Source: Haloferax namakaokahaiae
Lineage (GTDB): Archaea > Halobacteriota > Halobacteria > Halobacteriales > Haloferacaceae
Reading direction: 5' to 3'
Assembly (NCBI RefSeq): GCF_042663225.1
Contig: NZ_JBHTAA010000005.1
Location: 1,488,001-1,552,000, forward strand
DNA: 64,000 nucleotides
Part shown: positions 34,580 to 45,000 of the stretch, piece by piece
How the letters are laid out: each line of letters opens with the position of its first letter
Numbering within the stretch: position 1 is the first letter of the stretch
Made by a program: the position numbers and the translations under genes
Notes under the pieces: model-generated
Told to the model about the DNA's origin: nothing
Databases searched by the model: none
Seen by the model: the letters and a program-made list of their open reading frames with translations, nothing else

Positions 34580-35968
34580 TTAGAACGGCCCCATGCCGCC
34601 CATGCCACCCATGCCGCCGCCGCCCTGCTTCTGCATCTTCTTCATCATCCGCTGCATGTCGCCGTCGCCCATGCCCTGGAACTGCTTGAGCGTCTTCTCC
34701 ATCATGCGGTGCTGTTCGAGGAGTTCCTGGACCGTCTCCTCGTCGCGGCCGGAGCCTTGGGCGATGCGCTTTACGCGGGAGGCACCGACCTTGCGGGGGT
34801 TCTCCAGTTCCTCTTCGGTCATCGAGTCCATGATGACCTCGAAAGCGAACATGCGGTCTTTGGTCACGTCCATCGCGTCGTCCGGCAGTTGGTCCTTCAG
34901 ACCGCCGCCGAGACCGGGAATCATATCGAGGACCTGGTCGAGCGGACCCATCTTGTTCATGGCCTCCATCTGCTTTTGCATGTCCTTGAGGGTGAAGTTC
35001 CCCTTCATGATGTCCTCGGGGTCCCAGTCTTCGTCCTCCGCTTGCGTCTCGGCCATCGCGCGCTCGACGCGCTCGGACAGTTGCTTCAGGTCGCCCATGC
35101 CGAGCAGACGCGAGATGAAGCCGTTCGGCTCGAAGCGCTCGATGTCCTGGACGGTCTCACCCATGCCGAGGAACGCGATAGAGGAGTCCGTCTCGTTGAC
35201 GGCGGTCAGCGCACCGCCACCTTTCGCCGTCCCGTCGAGTTTGGTGATGACGACGCCGCCGATGCCGATGGACTCGTCGAACTGGTGGGCCTGGTCTTTC
35301 GCGCCCTGCCCGATTGCCGCGTCGAGGACGAGCAGGTTGAGGTCGGGTTGGACGACCGACTCTATCTCTTCGATTTCGTCGATGAGGTCGTCTTCGAGCG
35401 CGTGGCGACCGGCCGTGTCCACGATGTGCACGTCGGCGTTCTTCGTCGCTTCCAGTCCGTCGCGGGCGATTTGAACCGGGTCGTCGCAGTCGGGGTCGCC
35501 GTAGAACTCGACTTCCGCGCGCTCACACATCTGCTTGGCCTGGTCGTAGGCACCGGGACGGAAGGTGTCGGTCTGGATGACCGCGGGACGAAGTCCCTTC
35601 TTCGAGAACCACCACGCCATCTTGGCGGAGGTGGTCGTCTTGCCCGACCCTTGCAGACCGGCGAGCATGATGGTCTGTGGTTGGAGCGGGATGTCCGTCG
35701 AGTCGCCGATGAGTCCGACGAGTTCCTCGTAGACGATTTTGAGGACGTGGTCGCGGGCGCTCGTACCGCCCGGCGGTTCCTCGTTGAGTGCCCGGTCTTT
35801 AATCGAATCAGAAAGCTGCATGACGAGACTGACATCGACGTCCGCAGAGAGCAAGGAGCGCTGAATCTCCTTGACGATCTCTTGGACGTCTTCCTCGTCG
35901 AGGCGGGATTTGCCCCGTAGCTTATCGAGACTGCCACGGAGTGAACTCCCGAGATTGTCGAGTACCAT
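34580..35968 (-). CDS. srp54: Signal recognition particle protein SRP54
   Basis: 462-aa SRP GTPase that binds 7S RNA and signal sequences. N domain ~1-90; G domain with GLQGSGKTTTSAKMA, DTFRPGAYDQA, DTAGRHALE and TKLDGTAKGGG; Met-rich M domain from ~300 ending in a GGM-rich tail. Its receptor gene ftsY lies 11 kb away beyond an accessory stretch rather than next door. Confidence 0.96.
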   Translation of the reverse strand: MVLDNLGSSLRGSLDKLRGKSRLDEEDVQEIVKEIQRSLLSADVDVSLVMQLSDSIKDRALNEEPPGGTSARDHVLKIVYEELVGLIGDSTDIPLQPQTIMLAGLQGSGKTTTSAKMAWWFSKKGLRPAVIQTDTFRPGAYDQAKQMCERAEVEFYGDPDCDDPVQIARDGLEATKNADVHIVDTAGRHALEDDLIDEIEEIESVVQPDLNLLVLDAAIGQGAKDQAHQFDESIGIGGVVITKLDGTAKGGGALTAVNETDSSIAFLGMGETVQDIERFEPNGFISRLLGMGDLKQLSERVERAMAETQAEDEDWDPEDIMKGNFTLKDMQKQMEAMNKMGPLDQVLDMIPGLGGGLKDQLPDDAMDVTKDRMFAFEVIMDSMTEEELENPRKVGASRVKRIAQGSGRDEETVQELLEQHRMMEKTLKQFQGMGDGDMQRMMKKMQKQGGGGMGGMGGMGPF

Positions 35969-36054
35969 TGTCCACCTCTAGGCCGTCGCGCTGGTAAAGG
36001 CTTTATCCGTCGCGGCCGCGGCGTCGCCACGATGTGCGAATGGTGTAAACGAGT

Positions 36055-36080
36055 ATAAATGAAATACGGGTTTCATTTAT
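36055..36080. promoter_or_regulatory. Perfect 10-bp inverted repeat upstream of the pilin
   Basis: ATAAATGAAA / TTTCATTTAT with a 6-bp spacer (TACGGG), in an AT-rich block 44-69 bp before the pilin ATG. A further half (CGGGTTT at 36067-36073, AAACCCG at 36109-36115) overlaps it. A candidate operator or promoter element of the pilin or of divergent srp54. Confidence 0.45.
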
Positions 36081-36123
36081 CGAACACTTTTAGTTATATT
36101 TCTGAGTAAAACCCGATAGAGAA

Positions 36124-37173
36124 ATGCCGAGAGACCGCGCCCGAGCAATCTCACCCGTGATGGATGTGGCGCTCATGGTCGTCATCATCGTCCTCCTATC
36201 GGGTACGACAGTGGTGCTGTTTCTCGGTTTCACGGACTCGCTCAACGAGCCTGCGCCGATGTTCTCACAGCAAGGGCAAGTCGAAATCTCCGTCGAGAAC
36301 GCGTCGATAACCGACCAGAAAATCGTATTAGTCCACGAGGCTGGCGGCCAAGTACGGGCCGAAAACCTCGTCGTCAAGTTCAATACGGGAAACGGAACCG
36401 TCCGGGCCGAACCGGCGGAGACGGGTGACCTGTCGGATGGGACGTGGTCAGCAGGCGAACGCTTAGAACTCGACATCGACACCGACACCGTCTGCACCGG
36501 GGCAGACCGCCTCGACGTCTCGGTCACTCACGCCACCGACGACCAGTCGTACATCCTCTCGACGCAGACGATTCCAGTGGCGAGCGAAGGGTTCACCATC
36601 GAAGACGGTTCGGTCGTTCCCAACTCCGGCTACCAAGCAGAGGTGACGGTGCTCGGCACGGGCTTTACCTACGGGGCGGGCGGGCCGAACATCGACATTC
36701 GGCTCGATATCGCCGTCGGAAACGCCAGCTACGACCCGTGGCCGGGCAACGTGAACAACAACGGAAACCCGCGCTCGCACACCTTCACCGACCAGCCAGC
36801 GGGAGCGGGAATCAAAGTCGCGGCCACCGCCGACAAGAACGGGGTGTACATCAGCCCGCGAACGCGCTGGTCGAACGAGTCGGACGGCTGGGTGTACGTC
36901 CTCCGCGACGGTGACCAACCGCCGAACATCGCCGGCTTCGGCGACCAGGATTCCGCGAGTTCGTACGTGGGTCCCTACCTCGACGACGACGGCAACATCT
37001 CGCTGTCGGACAACGAGGCGATTTACCTCTTCGAACTCGGAAACTCCCAGACTGGGTCGTCAGCCGACTTCCAGGACGTCGTCGTACTCGTCACGCTCCA
37101 GACCGAACGCGTCACCGCGAGCGTCGAGAAGACGACGACCGGCGAGAGCGTCATCGTCTGCCCAACTTCCTGA
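36124..37173 (+). CDS. Type IV pilin-like protein, long form
   Basis: 349 aa. The class III signal peptide is clear: RARAISPVMDVALMVVIIVL, with prepilin peptidase cleavage expected just before the hydrophobic helix (after ~A9). The external domain is large, beta-rich and acidic, unlike the ~150-aa pilins usual in haloarchaea; it has isolated Cys at ~127 and at the C-terminus (VIVCPTS). It is a single gene without biosynthesis partners, so assembly would rely on machinery encoded elsewhere. Confidence 0.85.
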   Translation: MPRDRARAISPVMDVALMVVIIVLLSGTTVVLFLGFTDSLNEPAPMFSQQGQVEISVENASITDQKIVLVHEAGGQVRAENLVVKFNTGNGTVRAEPAETGDLSDGTWSAGERLELDIDTDTVCTGADRLDVSVTHATDDQSYILSTQTIPVASEGFTIEDGSVVPNSGYQAEVTVLGTGFTYGAGGPNIDIRLDIAVGNASYDPWPGNVNNNGNPRSHTFTDQPAGAGIKVAATADKNGVYISPRTRWSNESDGWVYVLRDGDQPPNIAGFGDQDSASSYVGPYLDDDGNISLSDNEAIYLFELGNSQTGSSADFQDVVVLVTLQTERVTASVEKTTTGESVIVCPTS

Positions 37174-37250
37174 GACGCCTCTCAAGCGTACGAAGTCACA
37201 CCTGCCGCTGTCACACGGACTTATTCGCCTTCCGCCCGAGCGTTGAGTCG

Positions 37251-38213
37251 ATGACCCGTATTCTCGTCCTCGACCAACCGACGCACGGATTGCCCGCCGA
37301 GCAGTACGCACGTGCCCTCCGCGAGCGCCTTCCCGACGTGCCTATCGACCACCCGAAGACGACCGCCGAAACGCTGGACGCCGCGGAAGAAGCCACGGTT
37401 ATCACGGGCGTTCACCTCCCGGACGACGTGCTCGACGCGGCCGAGAACCTCCAGTTGTTCGCCGGGGCGGCTGCGGGCTACGACCACCTCCCGATGGAGG
37501 AACTCCGCGAGCGCGGTGTGGTCGTCACCAACGCCTCGGGCGTCCACGGCCCGAACATCGCCGAGCACGTCCTCGGCTGGATGCTCATGGTCACCCGCCG
37601 ACTCGACGAGGGGATGCGACGCCAAGCGCGGAACGAGTGGCGGCACTTCCAGGCGATGGGCGAACTGAAGGGTTCGACCGTCACTGTCGTCGGTCTCGGC
37701 GCGATTGGGCAGGCCATCACCGAGCGCCTCGACCCGTTCGGCGTCACCACGATTGGCGCGCGCTACTCGCCCGAGAAGGGCGGCCCGGACGGCGTCGATG
37801 AAGTCGTGGGATTCGACGAGTTGGACACCGTGCTCCCGCGAACCGACTATCTCGTGCTCGCCTGCCCGCTGACGGATGCGACCCGGGAGTTGATAGACGG
37901 CGACTCCTTCGGTGCGCTCCCGCCGAACGCCGTGTTGGTGAACGTCGCCCGCGGCGGCGTGGTCGCAACCGACGCGCTCGTCTCGGCGCTCCAGAAGGGG
38001 CGTATCCACGCCGCCGCACTCGACGTGACCGACCCCGAACCGCTCCCGAACGACCACCCGCTGTGGGACTTCGAGAACGTCTACCTCACGCCCCACGTCT
38101 CCGGCTACACGCCACACTACTGGACGCGGGTGGCGGATATCCTGTCGCGGAACGTCGAGCGAATCGCCGACGAGGGAATCGACTCGGGACTGGAGAATCA
38201 GGTCTCCCCGTGA
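37251..38213 (+). CDS. D-2-hydroxyacid dehydrogenase
   Basis: 320-aa NAD(P)-dependent oxidoreductase. The Rossmann motif is TVTVVGLGAIGQAITERL. Catalytic Arg is in NVARGGVVATDAL, Glu in DPEPLPNDHPLW, and His in TPHVSGYTPHYW, the family's Arg-Glu-His set. Substrate is unclear (2-keto acids such as glyoxylate, hydroxypyruvate or aromatic keto acids are possible). It is followed by a LysE exporter gene 40 bp downstream. Confidence 0.92.
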   Translation: MTRILVLDQPTHGLPAEQYARALRERLPDVPIDHPKTTAETLDAAEEATVITGVHLPDDVLDAAENLQLFAGAAAGYDHLPMEELRERGVVVTNASGVHGPNIAEHVLGWMLMVTRRLDEGMRRQARNEWRHFQAMGELKGSTVTVVGLGAIGQAITERLDPFGVTTIGARYSPEKGGPDGVDEVVGFDELDTVLPRTDYLVLACPLTDATRELIDGDSFGALPPNAVLVNVARGGVVATDALVSALQKGRIHAAALDVTDPEPLPNDHPLWDFENVYLTPHVSGYTPHYWTRVADILSRNVERIADEGIDSGLENQVSP

Positions 38214-38253
38214 GCAGCACCACGTTCATCCCGGCCGACACTGAAAGACGACC

Positions 38254-38868
38254 ATGACGGGACTCACCGGTCTCTCGGTTCCGACGTATCTCGCGTTCTG
38301 TGCCGCGGCGATAGCGCTCATTCTCACGCCCGGTCCCGACACGATGTACGTCCTCGCCCGCGGCGTGCAGGGCCGACAGTCGGGGATTCGCTCGGCGCTC
38401 GGTGTCGCAACCGGCGTCCTCTTCCACACGATGGCGGCGACGCTCGGACTCGCCGCGCTCCTTCGGGCCGCCCCCGTCGCCTATCAGGTCGTGAAGTACG
38501 CGGGCGCGGTCTACCTCGTCTACCTCGGTATCTCGGCGATTCGAAACCGCGAGTTCGACCCGCAGGTCGAGACGAGCCCGGACGGAAGCTTTCGACGCGG
38601 CGTGCTGGTGAACGCGCTGAACCCGAAAGTCGCGCTGTTCTTTCTCGCGTTCCTGCCGGGGTTCGCAGGGAACGGCCCGGGAACGACAGAGCGGATGGCA
38701 CTGCTCGGCGCGACGTACGCCGTGCTCACGGCGGTGTATCTCTGTCTGGTCGCGCTCGCGTCTCGACGGGCGGGTGCCGCTCTCGAATCACCGCGCGTCT
38801 CGTCGCGGCTGAGCTGGGTCGGCGGCGGCGTGATGGTCGCACTCGGTATCGGTCTCGCCGCCGAGTAA
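38254..38868 (+). CDS. LysE family amino-acid exporter-like protein
   Basis: 204 aa with six hydrophobic helices. LTPGPDTMYVLARGVQGRQS is the hallmark N-terminal motif of the LysE/RhtB group, and VNALNPKVALFFLAFLPGF the central one. Substrate unknown. Possibly in one transcript with the D-2-hydroxyacid dehydrogenase. Confidence 0.9.
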   Translation: MTGLTGLSVPTYLAFCAAAIALILTPGPDTMYVLARGVQGRQSGIRSALGVATGVLFHTMAATLGLAALLRAAPVAYQVVKYAGAVYLVYLGISAIRNREFDPQVETSPDGSFRRGVLVNALNPKVALFFLAFLPGFAGNGPGTTERMALLGATYAVLTAVYLCLVALASRRAGAALESPRVSSRLSWVGGGVMVALGIGLAAE

Positions 38869-39022
38869 TCGGCCGACTCGCCAGTGGTGAACGGAGAGCT
38901 AAATAACAGAACTGATAATTTCGACCATATCATTATCACGGCGAAGTGTGGTCTTTCGGTAGATAGACGCGGTTAGAGATGAGTCGAAGTCGAATGCACG
39001 TCGTCACTATCAAAACTGAGCC

Positions 39023-42000
39023 GTGAGTCGGAGCGCGCGAACAGGGGCGAGACTCCTCGTCGTCGGTCTGCTCGTCGTCGCCGGAATGGTCGTCGGTCCG
39101 GTAGCGACGACCGACCTCGGCTCGGAAGCGGGAGTCGTCGCCGCGGCGACCGCGCCGGAGATTTCCAACCTGACCGTCGTGAGCAAATCGGGGCGAACTA
39201 TCGAGGTGAGTTTCACCTCGTCCAAATCGCTCCAACAGATCGACGTCGGGATTTACAACAGTTCGGCGAGCGGTTTGAGCGGCATCGAAAAACTCGACAA
39301 CAGCCTCAACGAAGACGATTTTTCAACCGCTAATGGCTCCGCGCCGTACCACTACACCGCCGTTGGCACGACGCCAGAAGACGGCAACTTCACCGTCGAA
39401 GTTCTAATTGCCAAAGGCTCGGACGGCATCAACGGCGCGAACGGCGAGACCCGAACCGTCGTCGTCGATTCCACCGCCCCGACGATTTCCGGACTCACGC
39501 TCTCCGACGACACCGACGGCAACGGCTTCGTCACCTCGGGCGACGACGTCACCGTCAGCGCAACCGTCGTCGAGAACACCACGAGCGTCGGGTCGGTGAC
39601 GGCCAATTTGAGTGCCTTCGGCGGCGACGCGGCCGAGTCGCTCACGAACGTCGGCGGCGACACCTACGAGACGACGCTCACCGTCGGGTCGGGCGGCCCG
39701 GTCACCGAGGGCAACCAGTCGGTGACGCTCACCGTAACGGACACCGACGGGAGTGGAAACGAGCGAAACGCGACCACCGGCAACCTGACTATCGACACGA
39801 GCGCGCCGGTGGTCACGAACGTCCAGTACACCGGGAGCGCCGTCGGCGACGGCGTCGTCAACGACGGCGACACCTTCGATATCGAAGCGACCATCAGCGA
39901 CGGCCCGTCAGGACCGACGCTCGATAGCGCACAACTCACCGCCGACCTCTCCGATTTCGGTGCGGGGGCGGCCGTCGTCCTGACGAACGCGGGCGGTGAT
40001 ACCTACAACGCCACCGTCACGGCCGACGGCGCGGCCGCCTCGCCCGACGGCTACTACAACATCACCGTCTCGGCGACCGACCAAGCCGGCCAGACGACGA
40101 CGAACGAGAGCGCGCCGCTGGCCATCAGCGCGCCGCCCGATATCACCGCCTACAGCGTCACCAACCCGTCGGGACAGAACCTCACCGTCTCGTTCGACTC
40201 CTCGGAGAACCTGACGGACGTCGAAGTCGCGGTCACCGGCCCGGCCACGACGACGCTCACGGAGGGCGATTTCAGTAATTCGAGCGGCACCTACACCGCC
40301 ACGTGGAACGCGACCACCGACGGCGACTTCACCGCGGAGTTGTACGTCGCCAACGACTCGACCGGTCTCAACGGCGGGTCGAACCAGACGGACACGGCGA
40401 CGATAGACACCGCCGCGCCCACGCTGTCGAACGCGACGGTCATCGACGCGACCGACGGCGACGGCGTCCTCGCAGACGGCGACCAGTTCACCGTCCGCGT
40501 GAACGTCAGCGACGACACCAGCGGCGTCACGCAGGTGACCTTCGACGCCAGCGACTTCGGATGGGGGTTCTCGGGCGAGAGCGAGCAACTCACCGACGGC
40601 GATAGCGATGGCGTCTACGACTTCACCGGAACGGTCAAAGACGCGGACGCCGCCGCGGACGGCGACTACGCGGTCGATATCGACGCGACGGACGCGAAGG
40701 CCAACACCAACTCGACGACGACTGGCACGCTCGCCCTCGACACCGAAAAGCCGACGCTCACGAACGTCACGCTCGTGGACGACACCGACGGCGACGGCAT
40801 CGTCGAAGACGGCGACAGCGTCGAAATCCGGGCGAACAGCACGGACGCGACGAGCGGCGTGGTGTCGGTCACCGCCGACGCCTCAGCCTTCGGTGCGGAT
40901 TCGAACGTCACGCTCACCGACGGCGACAGCGACGGCACCTACACCGCCACCGTCACCGTGAACGCGTCGAATAGTTCGGGCGAAGGCCACTACGACGTGG
41001 GCGTGACGGCCGCGGACGACGGCGACAACGCGCGCGCAGGTACGACAAACACGCTCGCGCTGAACACGCTCGCGCCGAACGTCACCGACGTGACGCTCGC
41101 GGACGCGACGAACGGAAACGGCGTCGTCGCCGACGGCGACTCGGTCACCATCAGCGCGAACGTCACCGACGCGGTGTCCGTCCAGAGCGTCACCGCGAAC
41201 CTCTCCGACTTCGGCGCTGGCGCGGCCGTCGTCCTCTCGGACGGCGACAGCGACGGCGCCTACACCGCCACCGTCTCGGTCGATGCCGCGAACGCCTCGG
41301 CCGACGGCGACTACTCCGTCAACGTCACCGCGACCGACGAGAAGTCGAAACAATCGAACGCGACGACCGGCGCGCTCACCCTCGATACGACCGCGCCGAC
41401 GCTCACCGACGCGACCATCTCGGACGACGGCGACGGACTGGTCGCCGACGGCGATTCGCTCACCGTCAGCGTGAACGTCACCGACGCGACGACTGTCGGG
41501 AGCGTCACCGCGAACCTCTCTGACTTCGGCGCTGGGTCGGCGGTCGTCCTCTCCGACGGCGACAGCGACGGCACCTACACCGCCACCGTCTCCGTCGATG
41601 CCGCGAGCGCATCGCCTGACGGCGACTACTCGGTAGACATCGACGCGGCCGACGACGACGGAAACGCCGCGTCGGCGACGACCGGTGCGCTCACCCTCGA
41701 TGCGACCGAACCGGGTTCGTTCAGTCCGAGCGCGTCGGACGCGACCAACGGCGACGGGGTCGTCGGCGACGGCGAGACCATCTCCCTCTCGGCCACCGTC
41801 TCGGACGCCGAGAGCGGCGTCGATACCGTCACCGCGAACCTCTCGGACTTCGGCGCGGGCGTGGTCACGCTCTCGTTCGATTCGGGGACGACGTACACGA
41901 CGACGGCCACCGTCGATAACGCAAGCGCCTCGCCCGACGGCACCTATGCAATCACCGTCAACGCGACCGATGCGGCCGGCAACGTGCGAACCGGGTCGGC

Positions 42001-45000
42001 GGGGTCGCTCACCCTCGACACCGTTGCACCGGTCGTCTCGGACGCGAATCTCACCGACGCGACGAACGCGAACGGCGTCGTCGCAGACGGCGATTCTATC
42101 ACTGTCAGCGCGAACGTCACCGACGCGACGTCGATTCAGAACGTCACGGCCGACGCGTCGGTCTTCGGCGCGGGAACCGTCGAACTGACGCCCGCTGGCG
42201 GCGACCGCTACGAGGCGACGTTCACCGTCGATGGCGCGAACGCGACCGGCGGGTCGCAGTCGCTCACCGTGGTCGCCGAAGACGCGCAGAACCGCACCCG
42301 AACCGTCGGCACCGGGAGTCTGACCGTCGATACCCAAGTGCCGACCATCTCGGGCGTCAGTCTCTCAGACGACGGCGACGACCTCGTCGGCGACGGCGAC
42401 TCGCTCACCGTGAGCGCGACCGTCTCGGACGCCGAGAGTTCGGTCGAATCGGTCACTGCGAACCTCTCGGACTTCGGTGCCGGCGCGAGCGTCTCCCTCT
42501 CGGACGGCGACAGCGACGGCACCTACGAGACGACCGTCACGGTCGATGGAAGTTCGGCCTCGCCCGACGGCAACTACTCCGTCACCGTCACCGTCGCGGA
42601 CGCCGGATACAACACGAAGAACGACACGACCGGCGAGATAACGCTCGATACGACCGCACCGACGCTCACCAACGGCTCGGTGGCCGACGCGACTGACGGC
42701 AACGGGGCAGTCGCCGACGGCGACCAACTCACCCTCTCGGTCGAGGTTGCCGATGCCGCGGCACTCCAGCACGTCACCGCCGACGCCTCGGCCTACGGCG
42801 CGGATTCGAACGTCTCGCTCTCGGACGGCGACAGCGACGGCATCTACACCGCAACCGTCACCGCTTCGGCATCCGGGACGACCGACGGCGCGCACAGCGT
42901 CACCTTCTCGGCGCTCGACACCGCCGGCAACGAAGGAACCGACACGGGCAGTGGGCCGACACTCGATACGACCCCACCCACGCTCACCGACGCGAGCCTC
43001 ACCGATTCGACCGACGGAAACGGTATCGTCGGCGACGGTGCGACGCTCACATTCTCAGTGAACGTGACCGACGCGACGACGATTGCGAACGTCACGGCCG
43101 ACGCCTCGGCCTTCGGCGCGGGAACGAACGTCTCGCTCTCGGACGCCGGAAACGGCACCTACACCGCCACCGTCACCGTCGATGCCGCGAACGCCTCGGC
43201 CGACGGCGACCACGACGTGACCCTCGACGCAACCGACGGACAGGGGAACGTCCAATCGACGACCACGTCGCAGGTGACTCTCGATACGACGCCGGCGACG
43301 GTGACGAACGTCTCGCTCTCGGATTCGACCGACGGCGACGGCATCGTCAGCGACGGAGACGTACTCGTCGTCTGGGCGGACGTGACCGACGCGACGGGAG
43401 TTGCCGCCGTGACCGCCAACGCCTCGGCCTTCGGTGCAGGGACCAACGTCTCGCTCTCGGACGGCGACAGCGACGGCACGTACTCCGCGACAGTCGTCGT
43501 CAACGAATCGAACGTCTCGACCGACGGCGACCAGCGTCTCACCCTCGATGCGACGGACGACGCCGGAACGGTCAACACCACGCAAACCGGCACGCTGACC
43601 CTCGATACGACCGCTCCGACGACGGCCAGCGGCACCTTGTCAGATGCGAGCGACGGGAACGGAAACGTGAGCGTCGGCGACACGCTCTCGCTCAGCGTGA
43701 GCGTCTCGGACGCGACGACGAGCGTCGAGTCGGTGACCGCCTACGTCTCTGACTTCGGCGTCGGGTCGGCGGTCGAACTGACCGACGGCGACGGCGACGG
43801 CACCTACGAGACGACCGTCACCGTCGGGTCTGGCGCGTCGGACGGCACGCAGTCGGCGACTATCGTCGTCGAAGATTCGGTCGGGAACACCGGGAGTCTC
43901 ACCACCGCATCACTCACCGTGGTCGCCGACGGACCGAGCGTGACGAACGCGACGCTCGTCGATACCACGGACGGCGACGGCAGCGTGGCCGACGGCGACC
44001 AACTCACGATTCGCGCGAACGTCAGCGACGACACCGGAGTGAGTGCAGTCACGGCCGACGCGTCGGACTTCGGCGCTGGCTCGGCCGTCGTCCTCACCGA
44101 CACCGGCAACGGCACCTACGAGGGCACCACGACCGTGGACGAATCCTCGGCCAGCGAAGACGGCGACTACGACGTGGATATCTTGGCCACCGACACCGAC
44201 GGCAACACCCAGCACGAACTGACGAACACGCTCTCGCTCGACACGCCGCCGGCGGTGACCGACTTCACCGTCTCGAACCCGACCGGCCAGACGGTGCAGG
44301 TGAGTTTCTCGACCGACGAGACGCTGACGACCATCGTCGCCGACGTCTCCGGGACCGACTCGGTGACGCTCGAAACCGACTCCTTTACCGCGGTCGGGTC
44401 GGGGTACGTGGCGACGTGGGAGTCGCCCGCCGACGGAACCGCGACCGTGACGCTCCAGACCGCCGAGGACGCGACTGGCAACGACGGCGCGAACGGCGAG
44501 TCCGGGTCCGTCTCGATTTCGGGCGCGGACGACTCGGGTGACGGCGGCGATGGCGGCGACGACGGGTCAGACGATGGTGACTCTGGCGGCGACGACGGCG
44601 GCTCGGACGACAGCAGCAGTTCGGACGACAGCAAGTCCGCACCCCCGGCACCCGACCCCGTCGTCAGCGTCGAAGATGACGAGCGCGAAACGAACGTCTC
44701 GGTCGAAAACCCCGGTCGCAATCGCCCCGTCGCAATCGACCTCGGCGGCGAACTGGAGACCGAGGGGATGAACCTCACGCGGTTGACGGTCACGACCGAC
44801 GGCAACGAGAACTACTCGCTCGCCCTGTCGGGGCGCTCGCCACTGCTCGACGGAGCGGCGTCGATGGCGGACGCGAGCGGGCAGAGTCCGACCGGCGAGG
44901 AGACGACCGAAAACGCGACGCCCGCGTTCGACGGTGTCGTCCTCGGGTCGGTCCGCGTTGACCACGAACTCGACGACGAATCCATCGACTCGGCCGAGTT

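Noticed and set aside
39482..44240. Possible CRISPR-like repeats
   Set aside because: The repeats are in-frame coding units of ~320 bp with diverged copies, not short identical repeats with unique spacers.
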